Positions 43,360-49,929 of a stretch of 49,929 nt of DNA are shown piece after piece (the stretch's first letter is position 1; the number at the start of each line of letters is the position of its first letter). Source of the stretch: Anaerolineaceae bacterium. Its GTDB lineage: Bacteria; Chloroflexota; Anaerolineae; Aggregatilineales; Phototrophicaceae. The notes beneath the pieces were generated by a model, which ran no database searches, was not told where the DNA came from, and saw only the letters and a list, made by a program, of their open reading frames with translations. The translations under genes were made by a program, and so were the position numbers. Location: assembly GCA_016124855.1 (NCBI GenBank), contig WGMX01000057.1:1-49929 (forward strand), written 5' to 3'.

Positions 43360-43694
43360 CGGAATCCTACTCGCACCATTGATGGCTTGGTCAATGCAAT
43401 AGAGGATATACTCTCTTTCAAAATGCAGCAGCCGAATCACCTGAAAAGGATAGGATTACGCTGCGCCTGATTGGAGGAGAAAAGGATGTTAATCAAAACG
43501 TAGTAGGTATGTGTGCTTACTGGCAGAGACTTGGCTTTTCGTTTCGGGTCGGATAGTGCCGAAATAGGATGCCCGTGTATGTTATCGTCTGATCACAGCG
43601 AAAACCTACCCATAAAAATGCCCGAAAAATCATATACTTTAAATCCCATATCCCAAAACATCATAGAAGTTTTAATAACGAAGGCACCCTAACA

Positions 43695-45101
43695 ATGACA
43701 TATGAAGCAGCATTTGAGAGTATCAAACAACATCAAGTTCCCGAATGGTTTCACGATGCCAAACTGGGCATCTTCATTCACTGGGGATTGTACTCGGTTC
43801 CCGGATGGGCTCCTGAAGGCGCAGATATTGATAAGCAGGTCGCGGAAAAAGGCTGGGAAACCATGTTTGCCAATAATCCCTATTCAGAATGGTATCTGAA
43901 CACACTTCGGCTTGGCGACACACCGACTCGCCGACATCATATCGCCACTTATGGCGAAAATTTCTCTTACGATGATTTCGCGCCGATGTTTAATCAAGCT
44001 GTTGAAAAATGGAATCCCGACGAATGGGCGGAGTTATTTCAAAAGGTTGGCGCGCGATACGCTGTCTTGACGACCAAGCACCACGATGGTTTTTTGCTGT
44101 GGCCGAGCGAACGCACCAGTCCCCACAAGTCCGGTCGCTTTTCGACCACGCGGGATTTAGTCGGTGAACTGACCGACTCGATCCGGAAACACAACATGAA
44201 AATGGGCTTATACTATTCCGGTGGATTAGATTGGTCATTTGAGCAAAAACCAATTCGCACATTGACCGATGTGCATGGCACGATTGTTCAAACGCCCGAA
44301 TTTGTCGACTATGCTCAGGGACACTTTTTTGAACTAATTGACCGTTACGCCCCATCCATCCTCTGGAATGACATCGGTTATCCTGCGTCAGCCAATGTAC
44401 CCGAACTGTTTGCCTATTACTACAATACAGTGTCAGATGGTGTTGTCGATGACCGCTGGAGTCAAGAACCGCCGCATGTCCCTGAAGGAGTACATGAATT
44501 TATTCCGCCGCCGCCCGCGCCGCATTCTGATTTCACCACACCCGAATATACCTCCTATCAAGACATCGTCGAGAAAAAGTGGGAAGCCACGCGCGGCATT
44601 GGACATTCTTTCGGTTACAACCAGAATGAAGGCCCGAACGACTATCTTTCAGTCGAGGAATTGGTTCGCAGCTTTGTGGATATTGTCAGCAAGAACGGTA
44701 ACCTGCTGCTGGACGTCGGCCCGATGGCTGATGGAACCATCCCTCCACTGCAAAAGGAACGCTTGCTGGGTTTAGGTGCTTGGCTGGATGTCAACGGCGA
44801 AGCGATCTTTGGAACACGTCCTTGGGTCACTGCCAATGGAACATCCACCGAGAATATTCCCATACGTTTTACCCAAAAAGCTGGCTCACTCTATGCTATC
44901 CTGCTCGGAACACCTGCAAGTGGACAAATTACTTTAGACAAGCTGCAATCTGCTGACGGCACAACCATTACATTATGCGGCAGTTCGTCAAACTTAAGCT
45001 GGAAACAGAATGAATCCGGCTTGCAGGTTTCGCTGCCTGCGCTTACGGACGCTCCAGCATACACGCTCAAAATTACACCCATGCCGCAGCTAATGAAGTA
45101 G
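43695..45101 (+). CDS. GH29 alpha-L-fucosidase
   Basis: 468 residues. The GH29 barrel (about 10-370) has the family's WFHDAKLGIFIHWGLYSVPG start, TKHHDGFLLW, and nucleophile Asp in ILWNDIGYP. A C-terminal beta domain follows. There is no signal peptide, so it is cytoplasmic. It hydrolyses terminal alpha-L-fucose. It stands alone, 26 kb from the uronide operon, but the two could work on the same fucosylated acidic glycan. AACGAAGGCACC lies just upstream of ATG 43695; the ribosome site is weak. Confidence 0.9.
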   Translation: MTYEAAFESIKQHQVPEWFHDAKLGIFIHWGLYSVPGWAPEGADIDKQVAEKGWETMFANNPYSEWYLNTLRLGDTPTRRHHIATYGENFSYDDFAPMFNQAVEKWNPDEWAELFQKVGARYAVLTTKHHDGFLLWPSERTSPHKSGRFSTTRDLVGELTDSIRKHNMKMGLYYSGGLDWSFEQKPIRTLTDVHGTIVQTPEFVDYAQGHFFELIDRYAPSILWNDIGYPASANVPELFAYYYNTVSDGVVDDRWSQEPPHVPEGVHEFIPPPPAPHSDFTTPEYTSYQDIVEKKWEATRGIGHSFGYNQNEGPNDYLSVEELVRSFVDIVSKNGNLLLDVGPMADGTIPPLQKERLLGLGAWLDVNGEAIFGTRPWVTANGTSTENIPIRFTQKAGSLYAILLGTPASGQITLDKLQSADGTTITLCGSSSNLSWKQNESGLQVSLPALTDAPAYTLKITPMPQLMK

Positions 45102-45119
45102 TGACATGAAATCACCGTA

Positions 45120-45314
45120 GTGGCGCTGCTAGGTCTTGATACTAATGTTGAGGACGCGCTGCGTGGTGATGGGGTGACGGCGGGCATCCGGGTGCTAGGA
45201 TATGGTAATAGTCATTATGGAATCACGTGGAAACCGAAGCACCTTATCGTGGCGTATTTTAGTGTGGATGAATTCTTAGAAGTCGTTGCCGAAGCATTAA
45301 CGGATGATACATGA
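45120..45314 (+). CDS. Small hypothetical protein (doubtful)
   Basis: A 64-residue frame with a GTG start. No ribosome site, signal or known domain. The balanced composition (VAYFSVDEFLEVVAEAL helix at the end) makes it look more protein-like than most short frames here, and it could be the tail of a decayed gene. Kept only as a low-confidence call. Confidence 0.2.
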   Translation: MALLGLDTNVEDALRGDGVTAGIRVLGYGNSHYGITWKPKHLIVAYFSVDEFLEVVAEALTDDT

Positions 45315-45428
45315 AGGCCGTGAAGTGAGGAGAACGTGAGGAATTGTGACTGCCTACCCTAAAGTGCAGGCCATTTTGTTCGACACGGCTTGTAATCCGA
45401 TGTATGCTGTGGGAAGAATGCAATTGAA

Positions 45429-45456
45429 CCGCCACGACGCAGAGAACGCCAAGATT
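45429..45456. repeat. Dispersed repeat, copy 1
   Basis: CCGCCACGACGCAGAGAACG, continuing CCAAGAT, matches 46614-46641 (copy 2) with few differences. It resembles the 'ACCACAGAGACGCAGAGA' class of intergenic repeats found in several environmental phyla, which I recall rather than search. Confidence 0.65.
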
Positions 45457-45579
45457 ATACGAGGAGCGTTGTTATAGGGCTTCGCCCAAAACAGCGCAAA
45501 ATCACAAGAGAGTTAGTACGGATAGAGCCTCCCAGACAATCCACATGCCAGTTCATTAAGGATAGGAGTATTTACATCC

Positions 45580-46563
45580 ATGTTTAAGGACTATACACAG
45601 ATCACACAGGCATTGAGTGGGCAGCAGTATATTTCGACAGATGAAATTTCGACGGTCATGTTTTTGGCCGATAAGCTGGAGAAGCCGATTTTGACGGAAG
45701 GGCCAGCGGGTGTAGGTAAAACAGAATTGGCGAAGGCATGGGCCAACGCGAACGGACGCAAGTTGATCCGGTTGCAGTGTTACGAGGGTTTGGACGAGAG
45801 CAAGGCGCTTTACGAGTGGGAATATGCCAAGCAGATGTTGTATACGCAGCTTCTGCGGGACAAGTTGAGCGAGGTTCTGGCAAGCGCGAACAGTTTGGGC
45901 GAGGCGGCTGACCGCTTGGGGCGAGAGGAAAACGTGTTCTTTTCGCAGCGGTTTTTGTTGGCGCGGCCTTTGCTGCAAGCGATTACATCTACAGAACCGG
46001 TAGTGCTGTTGATCGACGAAATTGACCGGGCAGACGCAGAATTCGAGGCGTTTTTGCTGGAAATTTTGAGCGACTTTCAAGTTTCAGTGCCAGAATTGGG
46101 GACGATCACGGCGACGCATAAGCCAACCGTGATTTTGACGAGCAACAACACGCGTGAACTTTCCGAGGCGTTGAAGCGGCGCTGTTTGTATCTGTTCATT
46201 GATTATCCAAGCCACGACTCGGAACTGCGAATCGTCAAGATGCGCGTGCCGGAGTTGAGCGCCAAGTTAGCCGCGCAGGCGGTTGAGGTGGTGCAGCAGC
46301 TTCGGCAGATGGACTTGAAGAAGAATCCAAGTGTATCCGAGACAATTGATTGGGCGAAGTCGCTGGTGATGTTGAACGCGGATGGTCTTGACCGGCAGAC
46401 GTTGGAAAATACGCTGACGGTTTTGTTGAAGCATGAGAGCGATGTGCAGAAAGCCAAGCGGGCGTTGGGTGCTGGGGGAGGTGGGCATCCGTTGAGCCGT
46501 CGCGGTGGGGATGAACGACGGGATGATCCGCGCGGGGGTGGTCGGCGCGGGTGGCCTAATTAA
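45580..46563 (+). CDS. MoxR-type AAA ATPase (CoxD-like)
   Basis: 327 residues. AAA domain with Walker A GPAGVGKT (41-48), Walker B VVLLIDEIDR (141-150), sensor 1 LTSNNTRE and arginine-finger region LKRRCLYLF. The sequence resembles CoxD, the ATPase that helps insert sulfur and copper at the CO dehydrogenase active site. It usually sits beside CoxE (VWA protein), but none is near. The C-terminus is an unusual Gly/Arg-rich tail (GGGGHPLSRRGGDERRDDPR, about 296-327). Flanked by dispersed repeats, with AGGAG 11 bases upstream and a terminator downstream. Chaperone of unknown target. Confidence 0.9.
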   Translation: MFKDYTQITQALSGQQYISTDEISTVMFLADKLEKPILTEGPAGVGKTELAKAWANANGRKLIRLQCYEGLDESKALYEWEYAKQMLYTQLLRDKLSEVLASANSLGEAADRLGREENVFFSQRFLLARPLLQAITSTEPVVLLIDEIDRADAEFEAFLLEILSDFQVSVPELGTITATHKPTVILTSNNTRELSEALKRRCLYLFIDYPSHDSELRIVKMRVPELSAKLAAQAVEVVQQLRQMDLKKNPSVSETIDWAKSLVMLNADGLDRQTLENTLTVLLKHESDVQKAKRALGAGGGGHPLSRRGGDERRDDPRGGGRRGWPN

Positions 46564-46565
46564 GC

Positions 46566-46588
46566 AGTACTGAGTGCTGAGTACTGAG
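46566..46588. repeat. Short tandem repeat AGTRCTGAG
   Basis: AGTACTGAGTGCTGAGTACT continues with GAG: three partial copies of AGTRCTGAG. It lies just after the MoxR stop and before dispersed repeat copy 2. Confidence 0.65.
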
Positions 46589-46610
46589 GGAAAGGCCGAA
46601 AAGAATTTTT

Positions 46611-46650
46611 ACCACCGAGACGCGGAGAACGCCAAGATCAAGGCGGAGAG
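46611..46650. repeat. Dispersed repeat, copy 2
   Basis: ACCACCGAGACGCGGAGAAC, continuing GCCAAGATCAAGGCGGAGAG. It shares about 23 of 27 aligned positions with the copy at 45429, on the other side of the MoxR gene and in the same orientation. Confidence 0.68.
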
Positions 46651-46665
46651 TTGAATGAAGTAAAG

Positions 46666-46696
46666 AAAAGCCGGATTAGAAATCGTCCGGCTTTTT
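46666..46696 (+). terminator. Intrinsic terminator after the MoxR region
   Basis: AAAAGCCGGA and TCCGGCTTTT form a perfect 10-bp stem with a ten-base loop and a T5 run on the plus strand. It lies 100 bp past the MoxR stop. Confidence 0.82.
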
Positions 46697-46819
46697 GTTG
46701 GACATTAAGATCTCCTGACGATTGCCCGATGCTTCCCGCCAAGTGCTTTTCAATGGTTTTTGAAGCCGTTATGATGAAGAAGGTACTGGTATTGCAAATA
46801 GATTTTATGAATCGGTGGT

Positions 46820-47968
46820 GTGAAAGTGAAACTTGTCGTATGTGTATTTTGTGCTGTTTTGATACTCAGTCGGAGTTTTGTGAGTATTAGTCAGACTGAA
46901 ATACACTCCTCTACAGAGAAGCAATTAATTCCCGGCCTATTAAATCGCGGAGATGTTCTAATTTTTATGCCCGACGGCGTATGGTCTTATAGCACATGGA
47001 AAGTAGATTTAGAGACTGGTGAACGAAATTTATTTTATCGGGATACATCGGAAGCAGCATTTCGCAGTTCGTCTATTGATCGCAATCGACAGGTTATGTT
47101 TGCGATTGAAGTTCCTCCCGATAAAATCTCGTCGGAGTATTTGGGCATTTTTGATCTAATACAAATCGACTTGGTAACAGGAAAACGCACTTTACTCTGG
47201 CAGAAAGAAAACTTGATTGCAATCACCGCTTTTCCGCCCAATTCTGATTATCTACTGTTAACGTACTTTCCTCATGTCGAAAAGTATTTTGGGGGTCTGC
47301 AAGCAAAGACATGTTTATTTAGCCTGATCGATCATACCTGTACTGAACTTGAACAGAAAGCTGCCGCAAATTTGGGTAATGATAACACAATGTATTGGGT
47401 AAACGAAAAAACATTTCTCAGATTTTACGAGACTGAACCTTTTCTTGTAGTGCAAGCTAACTTGGACAACAATGAGTCACAGACTGTATTAGATGATTGG
47501 GTCGTTTATTCGTTTGCTGCCATACCCAACACACGAGATTTGTTGTTAGTGGCACAACCTAAAGACGATCCTACAGCCGCAGAGAAAGAAGTTGGATTTT
47601 ACCGCCTAAATGTGGACACCCTTATCCTGTCTGAAAAAATCCATCCCGCCTCTATACTTGATGGTACACAAATACAATTTTCTTCAGACGGGAAGTATCT
47701 TCTATTTCAATGGCAATACAGTAATCACCCTAAACTGCAAGTCATCAATTATGAAGATTGGGATACCGTGTTTGACATGCAAGAACCCTTAGCTATGAGA
47801 GGATTACCGGCAACTCTGCGATGGTTGACTGATGAGGATATTCTTATTGGGCAGGTTTTTTATACAGCAAATCGCACATCCTCGTTTGTGCGTGTAGACC
47901 CTATATCTGGTGATATTAAGACATTGTTCATGACCGATGACCGTTTTTATTTCACGGTTATTCAGTAA
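46820..47968 (+). CDS. Exported hypothetical protein, TolB-like propeller
   Basis: 382 residues. A signal peptide (1-24, KLVVCVFCAVLILSRSF) is followed by repeated beta segments of the type 'S.DG..LLF....' and 'IDLVTGKRTLL', which suggest a TolB- or WD40-like propeller. No known domain is certain. Start is GTG 46820 (an in-frame GTG at 46826 is possible). AT-rich codons set it apart from its neighbours. A 21-bp palindrome follows its stop. Confidence 0.68.
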   Translation: MKVKLVVCVFCAVLILSRSFVSISQTEIHSSTEKQLIPGLLNRGDVLIFMPDGVWSYSTWKVDLETGERNLFYRDTSEAAFRSSSIDRNRQVMFAIEVPPDKISSEYLGIFDLIQIDLVTGKRTLLWQKENLIAITAFPPNSDYLLLTYFPHVEKYFGGLQAKTCLFSLIDHTCTELEQKAAANLGNDNTMYWVNEKTFLRFYETEPFLVVQANLDNNESQTVLDDWVVYSFAAIPNTRDLLLVAQPKDDPTAAEKEVGFYRLNVDTLILSEKIHPASILDGTQIQFSSDGKYLLFQWQYSNHPKLQVINYEDWDTVFDMQEPLAMRGLPATLRWLTDEDILIGQVFYTANRTSSFVRVDPISGDIKTLFMTDDRFYFTVIQ

Positions 47969-47986
47969 GGCCAAGTCAATAGGTGA

Positions 47987-48007
47987 GGGCTTGCTGATGG
48001 CAAGCCC
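47987..48007. terminator. Palindromic repeat between convergent genes
   Basis: GGGCTTGC, loop TGATG, GCAAGCCC: a perfect 8-bp stem. It lies between the propeller gene (+) and the portal gene (-), with no T-run. It probably acts as a REP-like intergenic palindrome or weak terminator. A similar GGGC...GCCC-TAC unit is at 49616. Confidence 0.55.
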
Positions 48008-48024
48008 GTACAATTCGGTTGGAT

Positions 48025-49578
48025 TTAGAGATCGGTAGGTGATGGGGATTCGATGGATGGGTTGGTGGTAGATAGGCTGATGCGGGCGGCGGCGAAAGCG
48101 GATTGAATATCGGTAGCGGTGGTGGCGGCGAGTAAGTGTGCCGAGAGTTCAAAGGCGATTTCTGACGGGAGATGGCGGACTTCGAAGGCGCGGCTTTGCG
48201 CTTTGCCCAAGCGCTTGAGGGCGAAACGCTCCCATTGATCCAGTTCTTTGGCGGCGGCTTCGGGGTCAGATTCGTTAGCCAGTAACGTATCGGTCAATGG
48301 CACGGGTTCGAATTTGGAGGACTGCGCGGGTGGCAGTGTATCGGTGGCTGGAGGCGCGGCTTCAGTGGTGGGCTGAGGTCCGTCTGTCAACTGTTTTTGT
48401 GCGCCGACCGGCATCTGTCCCCAGAGGGTAGCGGGTAAGCGGTAATAACGCTCACGGATTTCGTTGATGCTCATGACCGGATAAGCGGTTTTGATTTCAT
48501 CCAAACGGGCTTGGACATCGGTCGGGCGGATGTCGTCAAACTCGGCGACGTAATTCCCCGGCCAGAACGGCAGCAAGTCCTGCGTGATTTTCTGGCTGAG
48601 GCGGACGAGCTTCGGCCACAGAGTACGCTCGATGAACAGGCGCTCGGCGACTTTGGCGTTGGCTTCAGTGGCGTTCTCGCTGACCATGCCGACCGGTACA
48701 CCGAAGATGTTCAGGATTTCGTCGCGATGTGCTCTGCGGCCTTGAAGGAAATCCAATTCGTTGTGGTTGAGACCAATGTTTTGCCACTCGATTGAGCCGC
48801 CGCGTAGGAAAGCTGTGCGACGCTGCGGGCCGCCGTAACTCTGGCGCCATTCGCGTTTGACGCGCTCGTAGTCGGCATCGTTGACCTTTTCCTTGATGTT
48901 GACGATGCCTGCCGGAACGCCGCTGTCCTGCCCGAAGGTATTGCGATTCCATTCTGCCATGGCGTGGTCACTGGTGACGGCGAGGCGGGCGGCCTCTAAA
49001 GCGGAGAGTCCATAATAATCGTTATTGGGATGCCAGCGCTTGAAGTGGATGACTTCGACCGGCATCAAGGGAATGCGCTGCCCATCCAACTCGTAGACAT
49101 AACCTTTGACGTAATCGACCGGATCAGGCACGATGCTAACCCGATCAGGGCGCAGAGGCCAGATTTCGGTGGGCGTGCCGGAACCATCACCGCCCAAGAA
49201 CCAATAGGCATCGCCAGTGAGTTCCAACATGCCGAGCGTTTGCTCCATTAACTCGAAGCGGCTCATGTAAGGGTTGGGTGCATCGAGCAGGGATTCGAGG
49301 GGATGATGAACCTCACCCCCTAGCCCTCTCTCGGCAAGCAGAGAGGCAAACTCTGACGAGAGGCGAGGGTGAACGCGCAGCGGGACGAGGGCGGCAGCTT
49401 CGGCGATGCGGCTGACGGCGATATAAACCCAAGGCGACTGCTGATAGAGCCGTGCTTGGGCTTCAGCTTCTGCCAAGTTGGGCCAATTCATGGTGTTACG
49501 GGTGGCAACGGCGGCGATATGCGGTGCAGGTCGCAATCCGTTCCGGCGTGGGAAAACGGTGGATAACCAGTTGAACAT
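48025..49578 (-). CDS. HK97-family phage portal protein (orphan)
   Basis: 517 residues. The portal domain spans about 20-400, with the family's QSPWVYIAVSRIAEAAALVPL start, LLDAPNPYMSRFELME, LRPDRVSIVPD and FGVPVGMVSENATEANAKVAE. A Pro/Thr-rich linker and C-terminal helix follow. Portal proteins form the DNA channel of tailed-phage heads. I choose ATG 49578 with AAGGAG six bases upstream. No protease or capsid gene follows; the next feature is a convergent bacterial gene, so it is isolated. An in-frame palindromic repeat codes for part of residues about 70-90. It could be a prophage relic or a domesticated gene. Confidence 0.87.
   Translation of the reverse strand: MFNWLSTVFPRRNGLRPAPHIAAVATRNTMNWPNLAEAEAQARLYQQSPWVYIAVSRIAEAAALVPLRVHPRLSSEFASLLAERGLGGEVHHPLESLLDAPNPYMSRFELMEQTLGMLELTGDAYWFLGGDGSGTPTEIWPLRPDRVSIVPDPVDYVKGYVYELDGQRIPLMPVEVIHFKRWHPNNDYYGLSALEAARLAVTSDHAMAEWNRNTFGQDSGVPAGIVNIKEKVNDADYERVKREWRQSYGGPQRRTAFLRGGSIEWQNIGLNHNELDFLQGRRAHRDEILNIFGVPVGMVSENATEANAKVAERLFIERTLWPKLVRLSQKITQDLLPFWPGNYVAEFDDIRPTDVQARLDEIKTAYPVMSINEIRERYYRLPATLWGQMPVGAQKQLTDGPQPTTEAAPPATDTLPPAQSSKFEPVPLTDTLLANESDPEAAAKELDQWERFALKRLGKAQSRAFEVRHLPSEIAFELSAHLLAATTATDIQSAFAAARISLSTTNPSIESPSPTDL
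49311..49372. repeat. Palindromic repeat inserted in the portal gene
   Basis: CCTCACCCCCTAGCCCTCTC leads into CTCTCT...AGAGAG (inner hairpin) and ends GAGAGGCGAGGGTGA, the outer arm. Nested inverted repeats of this CCCTCACCCCCTAGCCC class are common between genes in several phyla (recalled). Here it is translated in frame (SEFASLLAERGLGGE on the minus strand) without stops. Confidence 0.68.
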
Positions 49579-49929
49579 TGTGGACTCCTTCTGTAGCCGT
49601 TGGATTGATGTATTTGGGCGCACAGCCGTGTGCCCCTACGGAACATCATTTTGAATGACGGCTCTACAAGAACAGATGTTCAACATTATACAGCACATAC
49701 GTTCTGAATGGGTTACCAAAATGTAACTCTTTCGCAACCAATTTACCAACGATTTTGAGGGAGAAAAATTGTTAAAACTGTCGATAAACGGTATGAAAAT
49801 AGGGTGGTGGCCCTATGGAGAGTTGATAAAGAGAGGGACGAGAGATAAGAGTTCATAAACAGACCAGAGATGGCCGGTCAAACCAGCGACCATAGCAGGG
49901 GAACGGGGTGTCCAACGATGACCGGGGAT
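49579..49929. other. Intergenic end of window
   Basis: About 350 bp upstream of the portal gene. It has a GGGCGCAC-AGCC-GTGTGCCC palindrome at 49616-49635 and then purine-rich sequence with no open frame over 60 codons. No terminase gene is visible before the window ends. Confidence 0.55.
49616..49635. repeat. REP-like palindrome upstream of the portal gene
   Basis: GGGCGCAC, loop AGCC, GTGTGCCC: an 8-bp stem with one wobble, followed by CTACGG. It resembles the palindrome at 47987 in having GGGC...GCCC arms and flanking CGTA/CTAC. The two bracket the portal gene. Confidence 0.6.

Larger units (their letters stand above)
42637..43694. other. Long intergenic region with decayed sequence
   Basis: About 1.06 kb between the ArsR operon (minus) and the fucosidase (plus). 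It contains the ArsR-type palindrome at 42650-42666, a GGCATT-ATA-AATGCC palindrome at 43088-43102 and a response-regulator remnant at about 43219. TTTGTCACAATAAC at 42876 recalls the palindrome at 24812. No intact gene is seen. Confidence 0.6.
45102..45579. other. Intergenic region with a dispersed repeat
   Basis: About 480 bp. A 64-codon frame from GTG 45120 to 45314 could be a small gene or a remnant, but it lacks a ribosome site and a known domain. CCACGACGCAGAGAACGCC at about 45432-45450 is one copy of a repeat that recurs at 46611. A small hairpin GGGCTTCGCCC is near 45477. AGGAG before 45580 belongs to the MoxR gene. Confidence 0.5.

Noticed and set aside
43480..43560. Protein-like stretch GGEKDVNQNVVGMCAYWQRL before the fucosidase
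   Set aside because: It is too short, has no start or domain, and ends in a stop after about 24 codons past the Asp; I could not link it to a family.

Overview
The window reads like a chromosomal segment of a free-living, probably anaerobic or facultative bacterium. Gene content fits Chloroflexota (Anaerolineae-like) best: a family-5 ABC importer feeding cytoplasmic glycosidases, a b6-type cytochrome b with a multihaem c partner, a CoxD-type MoxR ATPase, and short palindromic repeats between genes. This placement is an inference from content. No rRNA, tRNA or CRISPR array was found.

Region 1 (1-1,282) is a decayed IS3-family element. Region 2 (1,339-17,025) is a locus for uronic-acid-containing oligosaccharides. 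A DUF2264 protein is divergent from an IclR regulator. The regulator is followed by a five-gene oligopeptide-type ABC transporter, IolB/KduI-like and KduD-like enzymes, a heparinase II/III-type lyase, a GH88 unsaturated glucuronyl hydrolase and a GH2 beta-glucuronidase. None of the enzymes has a signal peptide, so oligosaccharides are probably imported and cut in the cytoplasm. Palindromes resembling KdgR sites lie between the divergent genes.

Region 3 (17,251-23,248, minus strand) is an electron-transfer operon: DUF5666 protein, cytochrome b, Rieske protein, triheme cytochrome c, then a response regulator and histidine kinase. Region 4 (23,430-25,495) holds a DUF2202 protein, a frameshifted thioredoxin-like gene, a small DUF2892 membrane protein and a Crp/Fnr regulator.

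Region 5 (25,800-32,190) is a sulfane-sulfur block. A six-gene operon carries two rhodaneses, a TauE/SafE exporter, a persulfide-dioxygenase/rhodanese fusion, DUF302 and an FmdB zinc ribbon, divergent from a LysR regulator. OsmC and an exported tandem rhodanese follow. Region 6 (32,519-42,636) has two convergent operons. One (plus) encodes a nonaheme cytochrome c, a Rieske protein, FmdE and MobA. The other (minus) encodes an ArsR regulator, an anchored triheme cytochrome, two YeeE/YedE sulfur transporters, a three-subunit Psr/Phs-like molybdoenzyme with a HybB/NrfD membrane subunit, and a TlpA thioredoxin. Regions 5 and 6 together look like one programme for taking up, oxidising and respiring sulfane sulfur or thiosulfate, and are the best candidate here for an undescribed system.

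Region 7 (42,637-49,929) is looser: a response-regulator remnant, a GH29 alpha-L-fucosidase, an orphan MoxR ATPase flanked by dispersed repeats, a secreted protein of unknown function and an orphan HK97-type phage portal gene carrying an in-frame palindromic repeat.
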